The notes under the pieces: generated by a model
Databases searched by the model: none
Told to the model about the DNA's origin: nothing
The model's input: the letters and a program-made list of their open reading frames with translations, nothing else
Part shown: positions 26,936 to 35,346 of the stretch, piece after piece
Numbering within the stretch: the first letter of the stretch is position 1
How the letters are laid out: every line of letters begins with the position of its first letter
Translations under genes and position numbers: made by a program
NCBI GenBank assembly: GCA_963836405.1
Contig: CAWIJL010000014.1
Coordinates: 62,001 to 126,000 of the forward strand
Length of the DNA: 64,000 nt
Source of the DNA: CAWIJJ01 sp963836405
GTDB taxonomy: Bacteria > Acidobacteriota > Terriglobia > Bryobacterales > Bryobacteraceae
Direction of reading: 5' to 3'

Positions 26936-28189
26936 CTAGGCCACGGCGAGCAGACGGCGCCGGAGGATATCGAGGGCCATTTGGCAGGTGAACACGCGGA
27001 TGCGCTGGCGGTCGCCGAAGAACTGTCGGTGGGCGGAACGGGAGCCTTCCTGGCCGGCCACACCTACGTAGACCGTGCCGACGGGTACGGCCTCACCGCC
27101 GGGTCCTACGCCGGGATCCGGACCGGCCACGCCGGTGACCGACAGGGCGAACGTGGAACTCGTGCGGCGGCGCGCCTGCACGGCCATTGCCTCGGCGGTT
27201 TCGGCGCTCACGGCGCCAAAGCTGGCCAGCAGGTCTCCGGGAATACCCAGGAGTTCCTTCTTCATGGCCTCCGAATAAGTAATGAAGCCGCCGGCGAAAT
27301 AGCCGGAACTGCCGGGCACGGAGGTGAAGCGCTCACCCAGCAGCCCGCCGGTGCAGCTCTCCGCAACCGAGACGGTGGCGCGGTGGCGCAGGAGCAGGTC
27401 GCCGACCACCTTTTCCAGGGGATCGCCGTTGCGGGAATAGAGCCTGTCGCCCAGCAGGAGTTCGATGGGGGCGGATACCTCTTCGAGCAGGGCGGCAGCA
27501 TCGGCCTCGCTGCCGCAGCGGGCGCGCAGGTGAATCTGCAAATCGCCGTTGGCGGCCAGGATGGTGGTTGCCGGATTCTCGTATTTCTTGTAGACCGGGG
27601 AAATGAGCTGGTCCAGTTCGGATTCCGCCATTCCGGTGACCCTGAAAAAAGCGGTACGGATCACCTGCCGCGGGAGAATACGGCCGAGGCGCGGCAGGCA
27701 GTGCCGTTCGAACATGGACTGGAGTTCGTGGGGCGGACCGGGCAGCAGCATCACAAACCGGCCGCAATCCTCCACCCACTGGCCGGGCGCCGTGCCGCGG
27801 TCGTTGCTCAGGATATCCGCGCCCTCGATGACGAACGCCTGCCGCTTGTTGATCTCCGCCATCTTCCGCCGGGCCCGGAGAAAACGCTCTTCCAGGGCCT
27901 CGGCGATTTCGGCGTGGAACACCAGTTTGCGGTCCAGGGCCTGGGCCGCGGCCTCGCGGGTGACGTCGTCTTCGGTCGGGCCGAGGCCGCCCGACAGGAT
28001 CACTACGGCGCTGCGGTCGAGCGCCTGGCGCACCGCGGCGGCGAGGCGGTCGCGATGGTCGCCGATAACGCACTTGCCGACCACTTCCACGCCGAGGTTG
28101 TTCAATTGGGCGGTGAGGTAGAGGGAGTTGGTATCGACGCGCTGCGGCGTCAGCATCTCCGAGCCGACTGCAATGATTTCGGCGTCCAT
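26936..28189 (-). CDS. cinA: CinA family nicotinamide-nucleotide amidohydrolase / competence-damage protein
   Basis: The 417-residue protein has both CinA domains. The N-terminal MoaB/MoeA-like domain (MDAEIIAVGSEMLTPQR, VVILSGGLGPTEDDVTREA) acts in the family as an ADP-ribose pyrophosphatase-like domain. The C-terminal PncC domain (VSVAESCTGGLLGERFTSVP, YFAGGFITYSEAMKKELLG, SVTGVAGPDPG) deamidates nicotinamide mononucleotide in pyridine nucleotide recycling. It starts on the base next to the stop of the upstream NHL gene (28190) and is the last gene of the rimO operon. Confidence 0.95.
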   Translation of the reverse strand: MDAEIIAVGSEMLTPQRVDTNSLYLTAQLNNLGVEVVGKCVIGDHRDRLAAAVRQALDRSAVVILSGGLGPTEDDVTREAAAQALDRKLVFHAEIAEALEERFLRARRKMAEINKRQAFVIEGADILSNDRGTAPGQWVEDCGRFVMLLPGPPHELQSMFERHCLPRLGRILPRQVIRTAFFRVTGMAESELDQLISPVYKKYENPATTILAANGDLQIHLRARCGSEADAAALLEEVSAPIELLLGDRLYSRNGDPLEKVVGDLLLRHRATVSVAESCTGGLLGERFTSVPGSSGYFAGGFITYSEAMKKELLGIPGDLLASFGAVSAETAEAMAVQARRRTSSTFALSVTGVAGPDPGVGPGGEAVPVGTVYVGVAGQEGSRSAHRQFFGDRQRIRVFTCQMALDILRRRLLAVA

Positions 28190-29218
28190 CTAAACGAGCG
28201 GCCGCCCCTTAATTCCTACATCCACGCGGTACAGAGCGTTGGTCGTAGCCACCACCATGGAGCGCGACGGGCTGAAGGCCAGCCCGACGATGCCGGGTCC
28301 GGACAGGAACAGTTCGGCGCGCTTATCGGGGTAGACGCGAACGACCCCCTTTCGGCCGCGAATGGAGGAGGCGACGTACAGGCGGCCCTCGTCGTCGAAG
28401 GCCAGACCCTGCGGGCGCCCCAGGCCGCGATAATAAACCTCCACTTCGCCGTGATGAGAGATGCGGTGAACGGCGTCGAAGCTGGAAGTGGTGGGGCCCG
28501 CCACATAAAGGTAGCCATCCGGACCGAAAGCCAGGTGATAGGCGGCGATGGACGGTTCCAGGGTGGCGAAAACGAAAATCTGGCGCTCCGGATTGATCTT
28601 GAAGATGGTGCCGCTGCGGTCGCCCACGTACAGGTTGCGGTCCTCGTCGAACGCCATGCCCGTGGCGACGCCCATGCCTTCCACGAAAACCGACATGTTG
28701 CCGTTCGGCGTCACCTGGTAGACAAAGCCCTCCTGGCGGCTCGAGATGTACAGCATCCCGTCGGGGTCGAAGGCCAGGCCGGTGGCATTCATCAGCTCAT
28801 TGATGAACGGTTTGATGGCAAAGTTGAGATCGATTTTATAAACCGCAACCGGCACTTTCTGGCCGCGCGAACCGCTGAAGGTGGTATAGATATTCCCGAA
28901 CGAATCGATTGCCGGATTGGAGACGGGATGGAGGCTTTCCGCCAGTTGCACGCCGATGTCGCAGGCCCAGGATTCGCTGGAGGCGTTGCCGCTGGCCACT
29001 ACCAACTCGCCGTCCGAGGCTCCTTCCGGCACGCGCGCGATCACCAGCGAATCCGAGCCGATGATCACGGGGGCGCCGATCTCCCCGATGGTGACGCGGG
29101 GCCGTTCCGATTTGGCGAACCCCTTGCCGCGGATCTGCAATTCGCCACCGGCAATAGCCGCGGGGGGCGTCACCTGTGAGATTTGCGGCTTGGAATCGGA
29201 ATTTTTCCGGAGCGCCAT
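28190..29218 (-). CDS. IPT/TIG plus NHL-repeat beta-propeller protein
   Basis: The protein is about 342 residues without a clear signal peptide. Residues about 8-90 form an IPT/TIG domain (QISQVTPPAAIAGGELQIRG), followed by six NHL/SMP-30-like blades: FGNIYTTFSG, GLAFDPDGMLYISSRQEG, GMAFDEDRNLYVGDRSG, LAFGPDGYLYVAGP, GLAFDDEGRLYVASS and GLAFSPSRSMVVAT. Such proteins bind ligands or partners; no enzymatic assignment is made. The start at 29218 lies two bases after the pgpA stop; an ATG at 29239 inside pgpA is the alternative. Its place in the housekeeping operon is unexplained. Confidence 0.82.
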   Translation of the reverse strand: MALRKNSDSKPQISQVTPPAAIAGGELQIRGKGFAKSERPRVTIGEIGAPVIIGSDSLVIARVPEGASDGELVVASGNASSESWACDIGVQLAESLHPVSNPAIDSFGNIYTTFSGSRGQKVPVAVYKIDLNFAIKPFINELMNATGLAFDPDGMLYISSRQEGFVYQVTPNGNMSVFVEGMGVATGMAFDEDRNLYVGDRSGTIFKINPERQIFVFATLEPSIAAYHLAFGPDGYLYVAGPTTSSFDAVHRISHHGEVEVYYRGLGRPQGLAFDDEGRLYVASSIRGRKGVVRVYPDKRAELFLSGPGIVGLAFSPSRSMVVATTNALYRVDVGIKGRPLV

Positions 29219-29220
29219 AT

Positions 29221-29706
29221 TCAATAAAGATTGAACCATCCCGCCAGCAATAAGACAAGTGCGGCATAGACGCCGGCCATCGCGTCGTCCGCGTTGATTC
29301 CCCAGCCGGCGGGCAGGGCTTCCAGTTGCCGCACGGGCCAGGGTTTCCAGATATCGAAGAGACGGAACAGAAGGAACGCGCCCAGCCAGCTCTTCCAGTT
29401 CAGGGTGCGGGCGCCGGCGATGGCGAGCCACTGTCCGATCACTTCGTCCACCACAACCAGCCCGGGATCTTTCCGGCCAACGGCCCGGGCAGCGGCGCCT
29501 GCCGCCCAGACGGCGGGAAGGAACAGGGCTGCCGCCAGCACGGCAAAAAGCCAGGGCTCGGGGTGAATCCAGGCTTCCAGCGCCACGGCGATGGCCACGG
29601 CTGCCGCGCTCCCCGCGGTTCCGGGCGCAACGGGGGCGTACCCGCAGCCAAACCAGGTGGCGAGCAGCAGCGCGGGCCTTGCCTCAGCCTTCGTCGTCGT
29701 CTTCAT
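29221..29706 (-). CDS. pgpA: Phosphatidylglycerophosphatase A
   Basis: PgpA dephosphorylates phosphatidylglycerophosphate to phosphatidylglycerol in the inner membrane. The 161-residue protein has the family signature in ATWFGCGYAPVAPGTAGS, the acidic motif VVVDEVIGQWLAI, FLLFRLFDIWKPWPVRQLE and the C-terminal GWGINADDAMAGVYAA. Several hydrophobic segments agree with a polytopic membrane protein. Its first 23 bases overlap the end of yacG. Confidence 0.95.
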   Translation of the reverse strand: MKTTTKAEARPALLLATWFGCGYAPVAPGTAGSAAAVAIAVALEAWIHPEPWLFAVLAAALFLPAVWAAGAAARAVGRKDPGLVVVDEVIGQWLAIAGARTLNWKSWLGAFLLFRLFDIWKPWPVRQLEALPAGWGINADDAMAGVYAALVLLLAGWFNLY

Positions 29707-29854
29707 CGCTGGCCGGCTCCGGCCGGGCGGGCGTCGAGATCACGTATTTTTCCGAAGCCCAGTTGCCCAGGTCGATGAGCCGGCAGCGCTCGCTGCAAAA
29801 CGGGAATTCGTCGTCGCCGAATTTGACTTCTTTTTTGCAGATGGGGCACTTCAT
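29684..29854 (-). CDS. yacG: YacG-type zinc-binding protein (DNA gyrase inhibitor family)
   Basis: This 56-codon gene is tightly packed between rimO and pgpA. The product has MKCPICKKEV at the N-terminus and FPFCSERCRLIDLGNWASE in the middle, giving the four zinc-ligand cysteines and the conserved RLIDLGNW of YacG, and ends in an acidic tail (PEPASDEDDDEG). The Escherichia coli homologue binds the gyrase B subunit and inhibits its activity. The ATG overlaps the rimO stop as ATGA, and the stop lies 23 bases inside pgpA. The size, spacing and motif together make this a confident call despite its length. Confidence 0.93.
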   Translation of the reverse strand: MKCPICKKEVKFGDDEFPFCSERCRLIDLGNWASEKYVISTPARPEPASDEDDDEG

Positions 29855-31233
29855 ACGCCAATCTGAATGAGCGGCGCCGGCGCGAACCGGGGCGCGGATT
29901 CGACCGGCGGCAGCAGCGTTCCCACCACATCGTAGTCGTGGGTTTCGGTGATGCGCAGGCGGCGGATCTCACCCTGCCGGGGCTCGGCGCCTTCGAAATC
30001 GTTGATCAGCACGGCTCCGTCGATCTCGGGCGCCTGCGCGGGGGTGCGGCCTTCCCACAACAGGTCGGTTTCCCGCGAGAGTCCTTCCACCAGCACCGGC
30101 ACTTCCCTTCCCGCCATGGCGCGATTGCGCGCCCGCGAAATCTTGCGCTGGATGGCCATCAGGCGGCGCTTGCGGTTGTGGATGGTGCGGCCGTCCACCT
30201 TGCCGTCGAGCGCGAAGCTGGCGCTGGTATCTTCGTCCGAATAGGTGAACACGCCCAGGTGGTCGAAGCGGGCCGCTTCCACGAAGCTGCAAAGCTCTTC
30301 GAAGTCCTGCGCGGTCTCGCCAGGAAAACCCGCGATCATGCTGGTGCGGATGGCCACGCCCGGAATGGTCCGGCGGATCTGCTCGATCAGCCTGAGGAAA
30401 ATGTCGCCCGAGCCGCCGCGCTTCATCCGCTTCAGCACGCGGGCGCTCGCGTGCTGAAGCGGCATATCGATGTACTTCACCAGCGACGGGTGCTCGGCGA
30501 TGGTGTCGAGCAGCTTGCGGTTGACCTTGTTCGGATACGCGTAGAGGAAGCGAACCCACTTTTCGTGCGGCGTTTCGATGCCGGCGAGGCGCTCCAGCAG
30601 GTGCGCCAGGCCGTCCTTGAGCCCGAGGTCCTCGCCGTAGCAGGTGGTGTCCTGGCCGATGAGGTTGATCTCGCGGACGCCCTGCGCGAAAAGACGCGAG
30701 GCCTCGGAAATCACCGATTCGAAGCGGCGGCTGCGGAACTTGCCCCGGTATTGCGGGATCACGCAGAAGGTGCAGGGATGGTCGCAGCCTTCCGCGATCT
30801 TGATGTAGGCGTAGTGCCGCGGGGTGGCGAGCACGCGCGGCGTCAGGTCGTGATACAGGTACGGCTCGCCGCCGGCGGCAGACGGCTCCATGCCTTCGCA
30901 AAGGGCGACGATGCGGTCGAGCTCGTTGGTGCCGACCAGGGCGTCCACCTCCGGAAGCTCCGCCAGGATGTCGCCGCGGTAGCGCTCCACCAGGCAGCCG
31001 GCTACGATCAACTTGCGCGCGCGGCCCACTTTCTTGTACTCGGCCATCTCGAGGATGGTATCCACGGATTCCTGTTTGGCCGGATCGATGAAGCTGCAGG
31101 TATTGACGACGAGGACGTCGGCCTGGTCGGGATGGGGCGTGAGTTCATGGCCCTTGGCCACAAGCTGGCCCATCATGACCTCGCTATCCACCAGATTTTT
31201 GGGGCAACCCAGACTGACGAAACCGACTTTCAA
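29851..31233 (-). CDS. rimO: Ribosomal protein uS12 methylthiotransferase RimO
   Basis: RimO adds a methylthio group to an aspartate of ribosomal protein S12. The 460-residue protein has the N-terminal UPF0004 domain (VGFVSLGCPKNLVDSEVMM, VVNTCSFIDPAKQES, AGCLVERYRG with the three cluster cysteines), the radical SAM motif in IAEGCDHPCTFCVIPQYRG, and a C-terminal TRAM domain. The TTG at 31233 (KVGFVSLGCPKN) fits the family N-terminus; the frame is open a further 25 codons upstream without similarity. First gene of the rimO-yacG-pgpA-NHL-cinA operon. Confidence 0.95.
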   Translation of the reverse strand: MKVGFVSLGCPKNLVDSEVMMGQLVAKGHELTPHPDQADVLVVNTCSFIDPAKQESVDTILEMAEYKKVGRARKLIVAGCLVERYRGDILAELPEVDALVGTNELDRIVALCEGMEPSAAGGEPYLYHDLTPRVLATPRHYAYIKIAEGCDHPCTFCVIPQYRGKFRSRRFESVISEASRLFAQGVREINLIGQDTTCYGEDLGLKDGLAHLLERLAGIETPHEKWVRFLYAYPNKVNRKLLDTIAEHPSLVKYIDMPLQHASARVLKRMKRGGSGDIFLRLIEQIRRTIPGVAIRTSMIAGFPGETAQDFEELCSFVEAARFDHLGVFTYSDEDTSASFALDGKVDGRTIHNRKRRLMAIQRKISRARNRAMAGREVPVLVEGLSRETDLLWEGRTPAQAPEIDGAVLINDFEGAEPRQGEIRRLRITETHDYDVVGTLLPPVESAPRFAPAPLIQIGV

Positions 31234-31413
31234 ATGAATATTCCAGAAGAAACGCTTAGGGGCAACCTTCAGGATACCATCCGCGGCCGCGCCCGAAACT
31301 GCGGACACCGCCCTCCAAAATTCGGTGCAACCGGCGGGGCCTCCGGCCCGTCAGCTTGACGTCCGGACTTGCAACACGCTATGTTCGGTCCAAACTCGCT
31401 TTTTCCCGGAAAC

Positions 31414-32538
31414 ATGAAGCGCTTATTCGCAATTCTCCTCCTCGCGTGCTGTTCGACTGCTCTTGCGCAATCCAAGAAGTGGTCGGAGGATAAGGCTGCC
31501 GAATGGTATGCCAAACAGCCGTGGCTGGTGGGCAGCAACTACATCCCGGCCTACGCCAGCAATCAGTTGGAGATGTGGCAGGCCGAAACGTTCGACGCCG
31601 ACCGGGTGGAAATGGAGTTCCAGTGGGCCGAACGGATGGGCATGAACACGATGCGTGTGTTTTTGCACGATCTGCTCTGGAAGCAGGATCCGAACGGGTT
31701 CCGGAAGCGCATCGACCGGTTCCTGACGGTGGCGAAGCGGCACAACATCAAACCGATTTTCGTTCTCTTCGATTCCTGCTGGGATCCGTTCCCGGATCTG
31801 GGCATTCAGCGGCCTCCCCGTCCCGGCATCCACAACTCGCGCTGGGTGCAGAGCCCGGGAGCGGCGGCGTTGCAGGACCCGAAGCAGCACATCCGGTTCC
31901 TGGAATATGCAACGAACGTCGTGCTGGCGTTTGCCGACGACGACCGCATTCTGGCCTGGGACGTCTGGAACGAACCCGACAACACGAACGACTCGAGCTA
32001 CGGCAAGAGCGAGCCGACCAACAAGAAAGCGCTGGTGCTGGCGCTGCTGCCGAAGGTCTTCGATTTCGTGCGGTCGGGGCGACCGACGCAGCCGTTGACG
32101 AGCGGGTTGTGGCACGGCGACTGGTCTTCGCCCGACAAACTCACGCCCATCGAAAAGATCCAGATCGAGCAATCCGACATCATTTCGTTCCACAACTACG
32201 GCCCGCCCGAGGATTTCGAGAAACGGATCGAGTGGCTGCAAGCCTACAAGCGGCCGATCTTTTGCACCGAGTACATGGCCCGGCCGACGGGCAGCACGTT
32301 CCAGGCGATTCTGCCGGTCGCCGCGAAGTACAAAGTGGCGGCCATCAACTGGGGCTTCGCGGCGGGGCGGACGCAGACGTGGCTGCCCTGGGATTCCTGG
32401 CAGCGGCCCTACACCGACCGTCAACCCGAAGTCTGGTTTCACGATATCTTCACTACCAACGGACCTCCCTACCGGCCCGAAGAGGTGGAGTTCATCCGCG
32501 ACATTATCGCCTCCCAGAACCGCACCGCGCGGAAGTAG
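31414..32538 (+). CDS. Exported clan GH-A glycoside hydrolase (GH5-like)
   Basis: The 374-residue protein has a signal peptide (MKRLFAILLLACCSTALAQ) and a TIM-barrel clan GH-A core. Motifs are ERMGMNTMRVFLHDLLWKQ, the acid/base region ILAWDVWNEPDN and the probable nucleophile in RPIFCTEYMARPTGS. The substrate cannot be read off the sequence; relatives are often annotated cellulase or xylanase. The ATG at 31414 puts the leader at the N-terminus; upstream codons lack it. It begins about 180 bp from rimO, divergently. Confidence 0.86.
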   Translation: MKRLFAILLLACCSTALAQSKKWSEDKAAEWYAKQPWLVGSNYIPAYASNQLEMWQAETFDADRVEMEFQWAERMGMNTMRVFLHDLLWKQDPNGFRKRIDRFLTVAKRHNIKPIFVLFDSCWDPFPDLGIQRPPRPGIHNSRWVQSPGAAALQDPKQHIRFLEYATNVVLAFADDDRILAWDVWNEPDNTNDSSYGKSEPTNKKALVLALLPKVFDFVRSGRPTQPLTSGLWHGDWSSPDKLTPIEKIQIEQSDIISFHNYGPPEDFEKRIEWLQAYKRPIFCTEYMARPTGSTFQAILPVAAKYKVAAINWGFAAGRTQTWLPWDSWQRPYTDRQPEVWFHDIFTTNGPPYRPEEVEFIRDIIASQNRTARK

Positions 32539-32613
32539 GGCGACACACTGTTTACTTTAGATAACACCGTACTGAGCCCCTGAGTTAGCCACCGGTTAAC
32601 AAGGAGTCACCCG

Positions 32614-32838
32614 ATGCAGGTCAGCATCCAGGGATATTAGACTTCCGGGTTTGTGACGCTTGCAGCGGGCGCGTTGGTCTTTCAGGTAGGCGACAACGTT
32701 CTGGGACTCGGCGAAGTGGGGGACGACGTTGTCGCCACCGCCAGTGAGACGGCGGGCGCCAGCGGCAGTTCAGACACCAGCGCCCCGCGTACGACCTCCC
32801 GCCACCGGCCGCGCCGCCACTGGCATCATCATCGCTAG
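32614..32838 (+). pseudogene. Small reading frame interrupted by an in-frame amber codon
   Basis: A perfect AAGGAG lies seven bases before the ATG at 32614, but only eight codons follow (MQVSIQGY) before TAG at 32638-32640. The same frame then stays open for another 65 codons to TAG at 32836, beginning TSGFVTLAAGALVFQVGDNV, with a hydrophobic start and a His/Arg-rich end. It looks like a small gene broken by a nonsense mutation, or a short leader peptide with unrelated sequence after it. No family is recognised. This is the only content I can offer for 32539-32905. Confidence 0.4.
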
Positions 32839-32905
32839 CCAGGCTCCCCTCGCCGATTCGCGCTACCCCTTCAAAGTTTGCTAGTGTAGCTCCCGGAGGA
32901 ATGAC

Positions 32906-33262
32906 GTGCTGAAACTCATCTGCGGGCTGGTTCTTTTTGCCGTTGCGTCCATCGCGGCGGATGTTTCGGGAACGTGGCAACTGACCGTCGAGACAAGCCA
33001 GGGCAGCGGGAACCCAACCCTCGTTCTCCAGCAGCAGGGTGAACAATTGACGGGAACGTTCAACAGCCAGATATTCGGCGAAGCAAAGATCACCGGATCG
33101 GTAAAGGGCGCCGCCATCGAGTTCTCGTTCGAGGGAGATGCGGGCGGGCAGACACTGAAGGTCAGCTACAAAGGTGTGATCGAGAGTGCGACGGCCATGA
33201 AAGGCACGGCGGTATACGCGGGCTTCGACGACCACGCTACCTGGTCCGCCACGAAGAAGTGA
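32906..33262 (+). CDS. Small exported beta-rich protein, hypothetical
   Basis: The 118-residue protein starts at a GTG with GGAGG eight bases upstream. A signal peptide (MLKLICGLVLFAVASIAAD) is followed by a lipocalin-like pattern: SGTWQLTVETSQGSGNPTL, QGEQLTGTFNSQIFGEAKI, GSVKGAAIEFSFEG, and a C-terminal strand set. This pattern is common in acidobacterial secreted proteins of unknown function. It sits between the amber-interrupted frame and the convergent heparinase-like gene (25 bp between stops). Confidence 0.75.
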   Translation: MLKLICGLVLFAVASIAADVSGTWQLTVETSQGSGNPTLVLQQQGEQLTGTFNSQIFGEAKITGSVKGAAIEFSFEGDAGGQTLKVSYKGVIESATAMKGTAVYAGFDDHATWSATKK

Positions 33263-33287
33263 GCTGCGGCGGTTGATCGTTAGCGCC

Positions 33288-35246
33288 TCAAGCCTGCGTG
33301 AACCGCAGATTCCATGCCGCCTGGCCGCCAGGGTTGGACGCCTTCAACAAAATGCGGAAAATGCGCACGCCCCAGGAGCGCCGCAGGCGTCCGTCTTCGA
33401 TGCGAATCTCCTCCACCGAAGGCGTGAAGGCGCGAGCGTCGAACGTAACTTTAACCGTGTTCCCCGCCCCCACAGCCAGCGAGAGCACGCCGGCCGAAGG
33501 GGTCACGGCGCAACATGTCATCAGCGTGAGGGTGATCTCCTTCGGCGCCGGTTCGATGCGGTATTCGTCCGCGCACTCGATCTCGTTCTTCGTCCGGTCC
33601 AGCCGCAGGGTCCGGTTCCACGAGCGAATCCCCGCCTCTTTGGGGTAGGCGTGCGAGATGTCGAGCTGGAACCGCGCCGAAGCTTCCGACCCCTGGTACT
33701 CCACCGCGGCCGCCTGAAACTCGCGGCCCGCCTGCTGCATCACGCCGTTCACGGTGGGCAGGTTGTGATAGGCCGACTGCATGGTCCAGATCTCGTAGCG
33801 CCTCGAGCTGAAGGTCTTTGCCGTATACGTCTCCACCCCCACATCGATGATGGCCGGCAGCCCGTTCGAGTAAATCAGGAAGTTGCCGACGTCGTTGTGG
33901 TTATGGCTCTCCGCGTTATGCCCGCCCTGAGCCGCGAGATATAGCCCGCGGTCCGAACCCGCCTGGACCCGAGCCGCCATCACCTGGACTCCGGGCAGCC
34001 ACGTATCCCGAATCAGCGCCTGCGCGCGCGGCGCCTTGCGCAGTTCGGCAAGATTGAACAGTCCCGGAAGCTGCCGCCCGAGGCTGTCCCCGGGAAGGCC
34101 CGCCGGGTTGCGCAGAAATTCACCGTAGGCGCCGTGTGTCATCAGGGTCTGGTCGCCGGTCCGCTTTCCGTACCGGTATACCAGGTCGCCGGCGATATCC
34201 ACGCGCGCGGCGGCATCCGCAAAGTTGGTGTACCACTCGCCCGAAATGTGCGCGCGGCAGATGTACAGCCCGATCTCCCGCACCAGCGGCTCCCGAAACG
34301 CATCGAGCGCTCCTCCCGACGCGCTGTGCAGCAGGTCCAGGCAATCGAAAAGCGACGCGCCCGCCCGGCCCCAGTAGCCAGGGCCTTCGTCGCACCCGCC
34401 ATCGTCCGCATAGCCGTTGAGGAAGAAATCGAGACACTCGAGGATGCGCTGCACCGCCGCCTTGCGCCGGCTCTCCGAAGTCTCAACCAGCAGCGCCGCG
34501 GTCAGCCAGTTGGAACAGATCCACGGATTCCAGTTGTTCACCGGCCGCCCGTTGTATCCCATCCAACTGAATTCCCGGCTCAGGCACGGAGTCAACAGGC
34601 GCCGGTCGGTCTCCAGGCGGATCCGCTCGGGAATGAGTTTGGAAACCGCGGTGAGCTGCGGCGTCAGCAGGTAGGCCGTCCACGCCAGCAGCGCGGCGGT
34701 TTCGGCGGCGAACAGGTCCACGATCGGTTCGGCCACGTCCGGCAGCCCCACCCCGGACTTCTGCGCGCCCAGGTGCGCGGGCACGCCCCAGAACGACTCC
34801 TCGCAAGTCAGCCACACGCCGTTGCCGATCTCATCGGCGAAGCGCCCTTTGTTCTCGATACACTCGCCGATTACCAGGTCCTGAAGTTTGCGCCGGCGGC
34901 GGTTGCGGAGGTCTTCGTAACGGGAGCGGTTGCCGTCGCGCGCAAACTCGAGCGCCATGGTCGCGGGCAGCACTTCCCAGGGCGCCGCCAGTTGCCTTTC
35001 GGCACTCCGGAGCATTGCGGCGCGGGCATCCGGCGGGAGGCCCTCCCAGGCAGCGCGGTCCGCGGACGACGGTTGAGGACGGAAGCGTTCGCGCGGCAGC
35101 AGCGCCGCCGCGGCCCTCCCTTCGGGCCAGAGTTTCGCGAACAGGTTGCGTTTCGACTCGGCCTGGGGTTCTGCCAATGCGGGAAGCAGAGGCGCCGCGG
35201 CAACAGCGGGCCCCGCCAAAAACAAGCGGCGGCTGGGCTTGGTCAT
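33288..35246 (-). CDS. Heparinase II/III family protein, exported
   Basis: The 652-residue protein has a twin-arginine-like leader (KPSRRLFLAGPAVAAAPLLP), an alpha/alpha toroid N-terminal domain (WMGYNGRPVNNWNPWICSNW, DDGGCDEGPGYWGRAG) and a heparinase II/III-type beta-sandwich (LAAQGGHNAESHNHNDVGNF, IIDVGVETYTAK). These are polysaccharide lyase relatives acting on acidic polysaccharides; the actual substrate is not evident. The start at 35246 is supported by GGAGGG upstream. Divergent from transketolase with 100 bp between starts. Confidence 0.88.
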   Translation of the reverse strand: MTKPSRRLFLAGPAVAAAPLLPALAEPQAESKRNLFAKLWPEGRAAAALLPRERFRPQPSSADRAAWEGLPPDARAAMLRSAERQLAAPWEVLPATMALEFARDGNRSRYEDLRNRRRRKLQDLVIGECIENKGRFADEIGNGVWLTCEESFWGVPAHLGAQKSGVGLPDVAEPIVDLFAAETAALLAWTAYLLTPQLTAVSKLIPERIRLETDRRLLTPCLSREFSWMGYNGRPVNNWNPWICSNWLTAALLVETSESRRKAAVQRILECLDFFLNGYADDGGCDEGPGYWGRAGASLFDCLDLLHSASGGALDAFREPLVREIGLYICRAHISGEWYTNFADAAARVDIAGDLVYRYGKRTGDQTLMTHGAYGEFLRNPAGLPGDSLGRQLPGLFNLAELRKAPRAQALIRDTWLPGVQVMAARVQAGSDRGLYLAAQGGHNAESHNHNDVGNFLIYSNGLPAIIDVGVETYTAKTFSSRRYEIWTMQSAYHNLPTVNGVMQQAGREFQAAAVEYQGSEASARFQLDISHAYPKEAGIRSWNRTLRLDRTKNEIECADEYRIEPAPKEITLTLMTCCAVTPSAGVLSLAVGAGNTVKVTFDARAFTPSVEEIRIEDGRLRRSWGVRIFRILLKASNPGGQAAWNLRFTQA

Positions 35247-35346
35247 GAGTGCCCTCCAGCGTACCTCCAAAACGGCGCCGGACGAAACTCGATCGAGTGC
35301 CGGAAACGGGCTAAAATGCCTTATAGTCTGAAATTCGAGGTAATCC

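Noticed and set aside
32638..32640. Pyrrolysine or suppressed amber codon
   Set aside because: No pyrrolysine genes or signal are visible; a simple nonsense mutation or leader peptide is more economical.
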